Shown here in pieces: positions 52,785 to 60,006 of a stretch of 64,000 nt of DNA. The stretch's first letter is position 1; each line of letters opens with the position of its first letter. The stretch is taken from assembly GCF_000661955.1 (NCBI RefSeq), contig NZ_CP007597.1, forward strand, positions 1,915,605-1,979,604. Reading direction: 5' to 3'. The translations under genes were made by a program, and so were the position numbers. The notes below the pieces were generated by a model. That model worked only from the letters and a program-made list of their open reading frames with translations, searched no databases and was not told the DNA's origin. This DNA comes from Stenotrophomonas rhizophila (GTDB taxonomy: Bacteria > Pseudomonadota > Gammaproteobacteria > Xanthomonadales > Xanthomonadaceae).

Positions 52785-54959
52785 ATGCCCCTGATTCCCG
52801 AGCGCGTCCGGCGCTGGCCCCGGCCGTGGCGCGTGGCGTTGCTCTCGCTGCTGGCGCTGTATGCGCTGTACCTGATCGCCGGCAACGTGTTCCTCAATAC
52901 GCCGTTGTTCGACGCGGTCACCAACCGCAAACCTGAAAAGTTCAGCATGCAGACCGGGCCGGCGCTGACCCTGCTGCCTGGCCATGCCGTGGTCTGGAAC
53001 GTGCGCATGCGCGGGCAGGCCGGGCACACGGTCTACATTTTCCGCGCCGACCGCGCGGGCGCCTGGATCGACCTGCCGGCGCTGTTCCGCCGTGAGGTGC
53101 GCATACCGCGTATCGAGGCCACGGGCGTGGAGGCCGAGGTCGAGCGCGTGGACAAGGGCATTCCGCCGCCGCCGCGCAGCGACCGCGGCTGGACGCTGCG
53201 CTTCGACGCGATCCACAGCGACAGCATCCGCAGCGGCCGTTTCGGCACGCTCTTCATCGCAGGGCAGGGGCACGGCACGGTCGGCTTCCTCAAGCAGTTG
53301 AAGGGCGGGCCGTCTGAATTGTTCGACTCCACGGCCGGGTTCGAGCAGGCCGAGGTGACCGTGGGCGGGGTGCGGGTGCTCGATGAGGCCCACCTTGCGG
53401 CGCGGTTCCATTTCCCGCGCCACTACCGCGACGAAGCGCCGGGCCTGCGCAAGCTGGACATCACCTGGGCACAACTGCAGGTGGATGCGCGCAGCCGCGC
53501 CGTGGAAATCGACACCGGCGGACCGCACGTCAGCGTCGGCAGCGCGCCGTCGAACGCCCGTCTTACCGGCGATGTGGTGCTGGACCGGGGGGCGCTGCAA
53601 CCCGGCAGCCGGGTGGTGTGGCGGGTGCCGGTGCATGCCGGGGTGAACGCCGATGATCGCGGGCTGCTGGCGCTGCAGCTGGATGTGGCACAGGACATGC
53701 GCGTGCAGGCACGGTTGCCCCGTGACCCGGAAACCGGCAGCGAACTGCATGCCGACCTGCGCATCACCGGCCGTAAAATCCCGTTCCGCGCCCCGGCCGA
53801 ACTGCTGCCGCGGCTGACCGGGCAGGTGCAGGGCGCATGGAAGTTCGAGTCGCTGAACTGGATCGCCGATCTGTTCGTGCGCAAGCCGTGGTTCCACCTC
53901 GATGGCGGCGGCCTGCTGGAAGGCGACCTGAAGATTGCCGATGGCCAGCTGGCGGCGGGCAGTACGCTGGACATCCCGCAGGTGGCGGCCGTGGCCGAGG
54001 TGGCCGGGGTGCGGCTGCTCGGGCAGGCCAATGCGCACGGCAGCATCGTGGCCGGCGAACCGGCGCAGGCGCAGCTGGACGTAAAGATCCCGGCGTTCCG
54101 CGCGGCACCGACCGGCGCGCCCAAGGCGCTGCTGTTCGACGGCCACGCCATGGCGCTGACCCTGCGCGGCGACGCCCGCCTGCAGCAGTTGCGTGACGGC
54201 ATGCGTGCGCACCTGCGCTTCAACGACGCGCGCGTGCCCGACCTCACCGCGTACAACCGCTACCTGGGCGGCGGCACTGGCAATGTGCGCCTGCTGGGCG
54301 GTACCGGCCTGCTCAGTGGCGATGTGGAACTGGATTCGGCCGGTCGCGTGGGCACCGGCCGGGCCGACCTGCGCGGGCGCGGCGCACAACTGCAGGTGGC
54401 CGGTATCGCGCTGCGCGGCGACGCGCAGCTGCAGGCACGGGTAAAGCGTGCCGACTTCGATGCCAAGCAGTTCGATCTGGGCGGCACCACGGTAGCGTTG
54501 CGCAACATCCAGGTCGGCGACAGCGGCGGACAGGCCAACTGGTGGGGCACGGTGGCACTGCGCCAGGGCCATATCGATGCGGCTGCGCCGTTTGAGGTCA
54601 CCGCCCAGGCCGATCTGCGCCTGCGCGATGCGGGACCGCTGCTGGGCGTGTTCGCCGAGCGCAGCGCGTACCCGCGCTGGGTGCTGGGCATGCTCGATTC
54701 CGGCGAGGTGCAGGCCAGCGGGCAGTTGCGCTGGCGCAGTGGCGAAATGTGGGTGGATGACCTGCAGGCCGAAAACGAGCGGCTGTCGCTACGCGCGCGG
54801 CTGGACCTGGCCGAGGCGCGGCGCCGCGGCAACCTGTACCTGCGCTGGGGCGTTCTGGGCGCGGGCATCGAACTGGACGGCCAGGAGCGCAAGTGGCACC
54901 TGGCCGGCGCACGCGAGTGGTACGACCAGCAGCCACGCGTGCTGCCGGCCCCCCGGTAG
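52785..54959 (+). CDS. Large AsmA-like/DUF748-like membrane-anchored protein
   Basis: A 724-residue protein with one N-terminal membrane anchor (VALLSLLALYALYLIAGNVFL) and a long periplasmic part rich in short beta strands, including repeated 'LxAxLxLRxG' patterns, FEVTAQADLRLRDAGPLLGVFAERS and a final strand set. This resembles the AsmA/TamB/YhdP group, which bridges the envelope for lipid transport, but residue-level similarity is not decisive. Its TAG stop is the GTAG end of a repeat palindrome, which is itself interrupted by the IS 11 bp further on. Confidence 0.65.
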   Translation: MPLIPERVRRWPRPWRVALLSLLALYALYLIAGNVFLNTPLFDAVTNRKPEKFSMQTGPALTLLPGHAVVWNVRMRGQAGHTVYIFRADRAGAWIDLPALFRREVRIPRIEATGVEAEVERVDKGIPPPPRSDRGWTLRFDAIHSDSIRSGRFGTLFIAGQGHGTVGFLKQLKGGPSELFDSTAGFEQAEVTVGGVRVLDEAHLAARFHFPRHYRDEAPGLRKLDITWAQLQVDARSRAVEIDTGGPHVSVGSAPSNARLTGDVVLDRGALQPGSRVVWRVPVHAGVNADDRGLLALQLDVAQDMRVQARLPRDPETGSELHADLRITGRKIPFRAPAELLPRLTGQVQGAWKFESLNWIADLFVRKPWFHLDGGGLLEGDLKIADGQLAAGSTLDIPQVAAVAEVAGVRLLGQANAHGSIVAGEPAQAQLDVKIPAFRAAPTGAPKALLFDGHAMALTLRGDARLQQLRDGMRAHLRFNDARVPDLTAYNRYLGGGTGNVRLLGGTGLLSGDVELDSAGRVGTGRADLRGRGAQLQVAGIALRGDAQLQARVKRADFDAKQFDLGGTTVALRNIQVGDSGGQANWWGTVALRQGHIDAAAPFEVTAQADLRLRDAGPLLGVFAERSAYPRWVLGMLDSGEVQASGQLRWRSGEMWVDDLQAENERLSLRARLDLAEARRRGNLYLRWGVLGAGIELDGQERKWHLAGAREWYDQQPRVLPAPR

Positions 54960-55018
54960 AGCCACGCCATTGAACTGACCCCCGGAAGTTGGACACCCAT
55001 TCAATAGCCGGGGTGTTC

Positions 55019-55540
55019 ATGACGAAGTACGACAGGTGTTTCAAACTCAAGGTCGCCCGGGAGGGTGCCGCAGGCACCCTCCCGGTGAGGGCTGTAGCCG
55101 CGCGGCATGGGCTGGATCCATCAATGGTCCATCGGTGGATCGCTGCTTACCGCCACCATGGACAGGACAGCTTCCTGATCGATGCTGGGCGCTACACCGA
55201 CCAGTTCAAGGTGTCGGTTCTGGCGCGGATGAGCCGTGATGGCCTTTCGGTACGTCAGGCCATGGCAATCTTCGGGATTGCTGGACCCGGCGTCATCCCC
55301 CGTTGGCAGCGGCAGTATGATTCGGGTGGTATCGGCGCACTGACGCCCACTCGTGATCGATTCCGAATGAGAAAAAAGCCCGCGACCTCCCAGCCTGCCA
55401 AGGATCTCACGCACGATCAGCTGCTCAAGGAGGTGGAGTATCTGCGCGCGGAGAATGCCTTCCTAAAAAAACTCGATGCCTTGATCCAGGAAGAGCAGGC
55501 GGCCAAGCGCGCATTACAGCGCAAGCCGTCCAAGGATTGA
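55019..55540 (+). CDS. IS3-family transposase OrfA
   Basis: A 173-residue DNA-binding protein with two helix-turn-helix regions (AVAARHGLDPSMVHRWIAAYRHHG and SVRQAMAIFGIAGPGVIPRWQRQYD) and a C-terminal leucine-zipper-like helix (LLKEVEYLRAENAFLKKLDALIQEE) used for multimerisation. A run of seven A (55465-55471) at the zipper is a candidate -1 frameshift site; the orfB frame is open from there on. It overlaps orfB by 4 bp. The shorter reading frame alone probably acts as a regulator. Confidence 0.93.
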   Translation: MTKYDRCFKLKVAREGAAGTLPVRAVAARHGLDPSMVHRWIAAYRHHGQDSFLIDAGRYTDQFKVSVLARMSRDGLSVRQAMAIFGIAGPGVIPRWQRQYDSGGIGALTPTRDRFRMRKKPATSQPAKDLTHDQLLKEVEYLRAENAFLKKLDALIQEEQAAKRALQRKPSKD

Positions 55541-56364
55541 GGCAGCATCACCGACTGTCGCTTTTGCTCAAAGCGGCAGCGCTATCTCGCAGCACGTTCT
55601 ATTACCAGACTCAGGCCATCTCCCGGCCTGACCATCAGGCCGGGTTGAAGCGCCGCATCAAGGCAATCTACCGTCGCCATGAAGGCCTATATGGCTACCG
55701 ACGCATTGCCGATGAACTGCGCCAGGCCGGCGAGCTGATCAATCGCAAGGTCGTCCAACGTCTGATGGGGTTGATGGGCCTCAAATCGGTGGTGCGGGTG
55801 AAAAAGTACACCTCATACCGCGGCGCGGTGGGCGCGGTTGCCCCGAACACCCTTCAACGCGAATTTCATGCTTCACGTCCTAATCAAAAGTGGGTTACCG
55901 ACGTCACGGAGTTCAGGGTGGGCGGGAAAAAGCTCTATCTGTCGCCGATCATGGACTTGTACAACGGCGAAATCGTGGCCTACCAGACAAACACACGCCC
56001 ATTGCTGGATATGGTCACAGCCATGCTCGGCAAGGCCTTCTTGCGACTGAAGTCCGGTGAAAAGCCACTTCTTCACTCAGATCAGGGTTGGCAGTACCAG
56101 CACCGGACATACCAGCACCTGCTGAAAAAACAGGCCGTCACGCAGAGCATGTCGCGCAAGGGCAATTGCCTGGACAATGCCGCCATGGAGAGCTTCTTTG
56201 GCACCCTGAAATCGGAATTCTTCCATCTCAAGCGCTTCACCAGCATTGACCAGCTCAAACGCGGACTGGACCACTACATCCGGTACTACAATCACCAGCG
56301 CATCAAGCTCAAACTGAATGGCCAGAGCCCGGTTCAATTCCGGATCCAAGCCTTCGGTACCTAG
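55537..56364 (+). CDS. IS3-family transposase OrfB (DDE integrase domain)
   Basis: A 275-residue rve-type DDE recombinase. The N-terminal HTH_21 segment has IYRRHEGLYGYRRIADELRQAG. The catalytic Asp, Asp and Glu lie in WVTDVTEF, HSDQGWQYQ and AAMESFFGTLK, followed by YIRYYNHQRIKLKLNGQSPVQFR, which is diagnostic for IS3. The first codon is a TTG at 55537 without a clear ribosome site, so the active OrfAB protein is probably made by -1 frameshifting from orfA. Confidence 0.93.
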   Translation: MRQHHRLSLLLKAAALSRSTFYYQTQAISRPDHQAGLKRRIKAIYRRHEGLYGYRRIADELRQAGELINRKVVQRLMGLMGLKSVVRVKKYTSYRGAVGAVAPNTLQREFHASRPNQKWVTDVTEFRVGGKKLYLSPIMDLYNGEIVAYQTNTRPLLDMVTAMLGKAFLRLKSGEKPLLHSDQGWQYQHRTYQHLLKKQAVTQSMSRKGNCLDNAAMESFFGTLKSEFFHLKRFTSIDQLKRGLDHYIRYYNHQRIKLKLNGQSPVQFRIQAFGT

Positions 56365-56425
56365 ATCCCACTGTCCAACTTTGTGGGGTCAGTTCACATG
56401 CGTGGCTGCACACGCGTCCGCACAC

Positions 56426-56626
56426 TCAGGCATCGGCGCACGCGTCCCGTTGCCGTGGCGCACCCGGACGCGCCTCATCGCCAGTTCTGGCTGCGCCGCA
56501 TGCCGCCTCCCGCTTACCCGTTGGGGAGGGCGCCGCGGGCGCCGCTTCCACGCCCGCCAGCTGGCGCGCCAGATCGACGTGGGTGATGTGCCCCTGCAGG
56601 AACAACAGGCCGCTGTAGATGTTCAT
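56426..56626 (-). CDS. Small hypothetical protein
   Basis: A 66-residue frame with start MNIYSGLLFLQGHITHVDLARQLAG followed by a low-complexity Ala/Arg/Pro tail. The first 25 residues look like a folded unit and TGGAG lies near the start, but no family is recognised. It is divergent from the LysR gene, with 99 bp between the starts. It could be a spurious GC-rich frame. Confidence 0.45.
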   Translation of the reverse strand: MNIYSGLLFLQGHITHVDLARQLAGVEAAPAAPSPTGKREAACGAARTGDEARPGAPRQRDACADA

Positions 56627-56725
56627 GGTCGACGCTCCACTTGAGGAGCGTTGACGATAGATGCAGGATGCGGGGCGAAAAAGCGACATTTCCGCAACCT
56701 GGTCTTGAACAGGATTCAAGTCGAC

Positions 56726-57637
56726 ATGTCCCGCATGCCCCTGCAGTCCCTGCAGAATTTCGTCACCGCCGCGCGCCTGGGCAACCTCACCCGGGCGGCG
56801 GAGTCGTTGAACCTGACGGTCAGCGCGCTCAGTCACCAGATGCGCCAGCTCGAGCAGCGGCTGGGCTACCCGCTGCTGCTGCGGCAGCCGCGCGGGGTGG
56901 GGGTGACGCCGGAGGGCCAGCGCCTGCTAGAGCAGGTCGGCCCGCACCTGGATGCGATCCAGCAGGTCTTCCAACCGTTCGGTGCACGCCACGACCGCGT
57001 GCTCACGGTCAGCGCGCTGCCTTCGATGGCCTCCAACTGGCTGGTGCCGCGGCTGGGCTCGTTCGTGGCCGCGCACCCGGAGATCGAGTTCAACCTGGAG
57101 TCCAGCGAACGCCTGACCGATTTCGACCGCAACGTGCAGTGCGATGCCGCGCTGCGCGTGGGTGCCGGGCAGTGGGCGGGAGTGCACGCCGAGCCGTTGT
57201 TCGATGAGTGGTTGATGCCGATGGCCAGCCCCGCGCTGGTGGATCGCATGGGCGGCGTGGATGCGCGCCCGCTCTCGGAATGGCCGCTGTTGGGGGATCC
57301 CGATGGCGAATGGCAGCGCTGGTTTACACAAATCGGCCAAGACCCGCCGCGCCGCTACGTGGCCATGCTCAACGAGTCGGAGTCACACCATCGCGCCGCC
57401 CTGGACGGCTTCGGGGTGGCGCTGGGGCGGGTGACACGGGCGCGGCTGCTGCTCGACTCGGGCCAGTTGGTTGCCTTGTCGCCGCACCGTTTGAAGACGC
57501 GCTGGTCGCATTGGCTGGTGTATCCGCCGCGCTCATCAACGCACCAGGGGTTCCTGTCCTTCCGGTCGTGGTTGCATGCGCAGGCGGGCGAGCATGCCCG
57601 GCACATGCAGACACTGGCACGCCCCGTGGACCTCTGA
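56726..57637 (+). CDS. LysR-family transcriptional regulator (GcvA-like)
   Basis: A 303-residue LysR regulator of the GcvA-like branch: MPLQSLQNFVTAARLGNLTRAAESLNLTVSALSHQMRQLEQRLGYPLLLR is the DNA-binding domain, followed by VLTVSALPSMASNWLVPRLGSFVAAHPEIEFNLESS and a C-terminal subdomain with SHHRAALDGFGVALGRVTRARLLL. Targets are unknown; the small divergent frame is the only neighbour that could be one. ATG 56726 is chosen over the weak upstream frame at 56651; ATG 56735 is also possible. Confidence 0.92.
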   Translation: MSRMPLQSLQNFVTAARLGNLTRAAESLNLTVSALSHQMRQLEQRLGYPLLLRQPRGVGVTPEGQRLLEQVGPHLDAIQQVFQPFGARHDRVLTVSALPSMASNWLVPRLGSFVAAHPEIEFNLESSERLTDFDRNVQCDAALRVGAGQWAGVHAEPLFDEWLMPMASPALVDRMGGVDARPLSEWPLLGDPDGEWQRWFTQIGQDPPRRYVAMLNESESHHRAALDGFGVALGRVTRARLLLDSGQLVALSPHRLKTRWSHWLVYPPRSSTHQGFLSFRSWLHAQAGEHARHMQTLARPVDL

Positions 57638-57648
57638 CGCCGCTGTTA

Positions 57649-58071
57649 TTACGGGTGCAGTGACGAACCGGGTACCGTGGCCGGCAGTGGCGGGCCGGCC
57701 TGCTGTGCTTCGAGCACGGCCAGCCGGGCCTTTACGCGCGCGTTGTCCTCGACCAGCCCGCGATAGGCACGGAACAGCAGCATCGTGCCGGTGATCCCCA
57801 GCAGCGTGGCCGCTATGCCGATCACGCCCCCCACCGTGATCAGGGACAGGACATGCGGCATGGCACTGGCGGTGAAATACGGCAGGCCGATCACCGCCCC
57901 ATAGGCCAGTCCGATGATGCTGGCCAGGCTGAGCACCAGAAAGCTTGCATGACGGTGCCGACGGTAGGCCGCCACTTGCAGGCCAAGCAGGACCAGTTGG
58001 GCCAGCAGTGCGAAGAGGCTGAGATAGCGCGCGATGGTCATGTAGCGTTCCATTGCGTCATAGCTGTCCAT
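57649..58071 (-). CDS. Hypothetical membrane protein with C-terminal coiled coil
   Basis: A 140-residue protein with three or four hydrophobic segments (IARYLSLFALLAQLVLLGLQVAAY, ASFLVLSLASIIGLAYGAVIGL, VLSLITVGGVIGIAATLLGITGTMLLF) and a short C-terminal helix with heptad-like spacing (LVEDNARVKARLAVLEAQ). No family recognised. ATG 58071 and ATG 58053 are both possible. Convergent with the LysR gene, 11 bp apart. Confidence 0.65.
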   Translation of the reverse strand: MDSYDAMERYMTIARYLSLFALLAQLVLLGLQVAAYRRHRHASFLVLSLASIIGLAYGAVIGLPYFTASAMPHVLSLITVGGVIGIAATLLGITGTMLLFRAYRGLVEDNARVKARLAVLEAQQAGPPLPATVPGSSLHP

Positions 58072-58167
58072 GGGGTGCTCCGCCCGGCGGTGGGCCCACC
58101 ACCGCGGCAGGCCTCTGGCGGGATGGTAGGCGCGGTGGCGTGGGCGGAACAAGCCGGCAGCGTGTCC

Positions 58168-58410
58168 TTATGCTGCGGGCGTGGCGATGTCCTGATAGAC
58201 CACTTCGCTGCCCAGTACCTTCAGGCCCGCCGGGCCGCTGCTCAACAGCCGCTGTTCGCCGATGGCCTGCTGCCATTGCAGCTGGAAGCCGGCGGCGGCC
58301 GGCAACTGCGCGGCCAGGGTATGCAGGTGACGCCGGGCCTGTGGACCTTGGCTGTCGAAGTGGCCAAGCAGCACGCCGTGCTGGTGCACGATCAGGCGAT
58401 GGCTGCTCAT
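58168..58410 (-). CDS. Small hypothetical protein in the yggS operon
   Basis: An 80-residue soluble protein (MSSHRLIVHQHGVLLGHFDSQGPQARRHLHTLAAQLP...) with no recognised domain. It overlaps the glutamine amidotransferase gene by 4 bp, so it is the third gene of a coupled operon with yggS. The regular alternation of hydrophobic residues suggests a small alpha/beta fold. Confidence 0.6.
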   Translation of the reverse strand: MSSHRLIVHQHGVLLGHFDSQGPQARRHLHTLAAQLPAAAGFQLQWQQAIGEQRLLSSGPAGLKVLGSEVVYQDIATPAA

Positions 58411-59141
58411 GCGGGCACCGCCGTGGCGATGGGCGCGGCGGCAACCGACGTTGGCGGCGGCAGCGCATCCAGCCAGGCGGCGAAGAGGTCGCGTGCCGCG
58501 GCCGCCAGGGGCGCGGCGTAACGGGCGGCCTGTTCGCGCAGGGTGCGGGGATCAATACCCGCGCGCTGCAGTTCGTCGGCATGGCCGATCAGCCAGGTGT
58601 CGATGCGGGTGGCGTCGACCTCGGGATGGCACTGCAGGGCCAGCAGGTGGTGGCCGATGGCGAACGCCTGCTGCGCGCAGGCGGGCGTGGCCGCCAGGCG
58701 CTGTGCACCGTCGGGCAGGGTGAAGGTTTCGCCATGCCAGTGCAGCACCGGGATGCCCACCAGGGCGCGCAGGGGCGAGGCGAGGCCGGCATCGGTCAGC
58801 GACAATGGCGCGAAGCCGATTTCCTTCGCGCCCATCGGCGTCACGCTGCCGCCGAGTGCGCGTGCCACCAGCTGCGCGCCCAGGCAGATGCCCAGCGTCG
58901 GGCGGTGCGCGGCCAAGCGGGAGCGCAGCAGGGCATGCAGCACGCGCAGATGCGGGTAGGCGTGGACATCGTTGGCGCTGATCGGGCCGCCCAGCACGAT
59001 CAGCAGGTCGGCGGTCTCGGCGTCGTCCAGGCGGTCGATGCCGGCCTGCAGCACCTGCAGGTGCCAACCGCGTGCGGCCAGCAACGGGGCGAGTATCCCG
59101 GTGTCTTCGAACGCGACGTGCTGGATTGCCACCGCCTTCAT
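58407..59141 (-). CDS. Class I glutamine amidotransferase (GMP synthase-like)
   Basis: A 244-residue triad GATase. The nucleophile elbow is GICLGAQLVARALGG (catalytic Cys), the oxyanion-forming VLGGPISANDVHAYPHL lies earlier, and the His/Glu pair is in CHPEVDA. It has no fused synthetase domain, so it resembles stand-alone YfeJ-like or gamma-glutamyl hydrolase-like proteins. The preferred ammonia acceptor is unknown. It overlaps yggS by 4 bp, suggesting a joint role with PLP or amino-acid metabolism, which is inference. Confidence 0.88.
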   Translation of the reverse strand: MKAVAIQHVAFEDTGILAPLLAARGWHLQVLQAGIDRLDDAETADLLIVLGGPISANDVHAYPHLRVLHALLRSRLAAHRPTLGICLGAQLVARALGGSVTPMGAKEIGFAPLSLTDAGLASPLRALVGIPVLHWHGETFTLPDGAQRLAATPACAQQAFAIGHHLLALQCHPEVDATRIDTWLIGHADELQRAGIDPRTLREQAARYAAPLAAAARDLFAAWLDALPPPTSVAAAPIATAVPA

Positions 59142-59917
59142 GGGGTGCCCTCGGCGGCGGAGCTGGGCCAGTAGAAACTGTCCGGGGTGGCGCGTGCGCC
59201 GAAGATGGCCTGGCCGACCCGCACCACGGTGGCGCCTTCTTCGATGGCCAGGTCGAAGTCGCCGGACATGCCCATCGACAGGTCGTCCAGGACGATGCCC
59301 GTCGGCAGGCCGGGCCGCAGGCGGTCGCGCAATTCGCGCAGACGCACGAAGCACGGGCGCACCTGGTCCGGGTCCGGCGAGAACACCGCCAGCGTCATCA
59401 GCCCGCGCACGCGCAGCTGGGGAAACGCCGGCAACTGCTGTACGAAGTCGGCAACCGCGATCGGGTCCAGGCCGTACTTGCTGGCCTCACCGGAGGTGTT
59501 GACCTGCACGAACACGTCCAACGTGCGCTGCTCCAGCGCCAGGCGTCGGTCCAGCGCTTCGGCCACGCGGAGGCTGTCCAGTGCCTGGAACTCACTGGCG
59601 AAGCGCGCCACGTCGCGGGCCTTGTTGGTCTGCAGGTGGCCGATCACCGACCAGCGGATGGGCAGGTCGGCCATGCCATCAGCCTTGGCCTGCGCCTCCT
59701 GCACCTTGTTCTCGCCCAGTTCGCGGCAGCCGGCTTCCCAGGCCAGGCGCAGCCGTGCCTGGTCGACAGTCTTGCTGACCGGCAGCAGGCGCACGCCGGC
59801 CGGATCGCGGCCGGCACGTTCGCAGGCGCGCGCGATGCGGTGGCGCACGGCCTCCAGGTTGTGGGCGATGGCGTCGACGGTGGTGGCCTGCGGCCAGTCG
59901 GGGCGTGCGATGGGCAT
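59138..59917 (-). CDS. yggS: Pyridoxal phosphate homeostasis protein YggS
   Basis: A 259-residue PLP-binding protein of the YggS/PROSC family with an alanine-racemase-type TIM barrel. The PLP lysine is in LLPVSKTVD; GENKVQEAQAK, WSVIGHLQTNKAR and LSMGMSGDFDLAIEEGATVVRVGQAIFG are family motifs. It buffers and delivers PLP and has no known enzymatic reaction. It heads a three-gene operon and is divergent from a MocR/PtsJ-type PLP-dependent regulator, with 89 bp between starts. Confidence 0.94.
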   Translation of the reverse strand: MPIARPDWPQATTVDAIAHNLEAVRHRIARACERAGRDPAGVRLLPVSKTVDQARLRLAWEAGCRELGENKVQEAQAKADGMADLPIRWSVIGHLQTNKARDVARFASEFQALDSLRVAEALDRRLALEQRTLDVFVQVNTSGEASKYGLDPIAVADFVQQLPAFPQLRVRGLMTLAVFSPDPDQVRPCFVRLRELRDRLRPGLPTGIVLDDLSMGMSGDFDLAIEEGATVVRVGQAIFGARATPDSFYWPSSAAEGTP

Positions 59918-60006
59918 GGGGAGCTCCTGAAGCGAGGGCGGCTGCACGGGCGGTCCGGCGCGTGCAACACTGTCCCGGGACGATCCGTATATTGGCATAG
60001 GACAAA

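Larger units (their letters stand above)
54971..56396 (+). mobile_element. IS3-family (IS150-group-like) insertion sequence, complete
   Basis: A 1,426-bp element with terminal inverted repeats of 25 bp (54971-54995 and 56372-56396, starting TGAACTGACCCC; 22 of 25 positions match) and a 3-bp target duplication CAT (54968-54970 and 56397-56399). It carries two overlapping reading frames, orfA and orfB, both intact. The two helix-turn-helix motifs in OrfA and the 3-bp duplication fit the IS150 group. It looks recent: intact ends, intact frames and exact target repeats. Confidence 0.95.
54956..56407 (+). repeat. GTAG (SMAG-type) palindrome split by an insertion sequence
   Basis: GTAG plus stem AGCCACGC and loop CAT lie left of the IS (54956-54970). 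After the IS the loop CAT is duplicated (56397-56399) and the matching stem GCGTGGCT follows (56400-56407). Removing the IS and one CAT restores a perfect 8-bp palindrome with a 3-nt loop. The TAG of the GTAG end is the stop codon of the preceding gene. Confidence 0.85.

Noticed and set aside
59918..60006. A dyad TGTCC...GGACA between yggS and the PtsJ-like gene as regulator site
   Set aside because: The arms are only 5 bp, are separated by more than 20 bp and can occur by chance; MocR sites are usually direct repeats that I could not identify with confidence.
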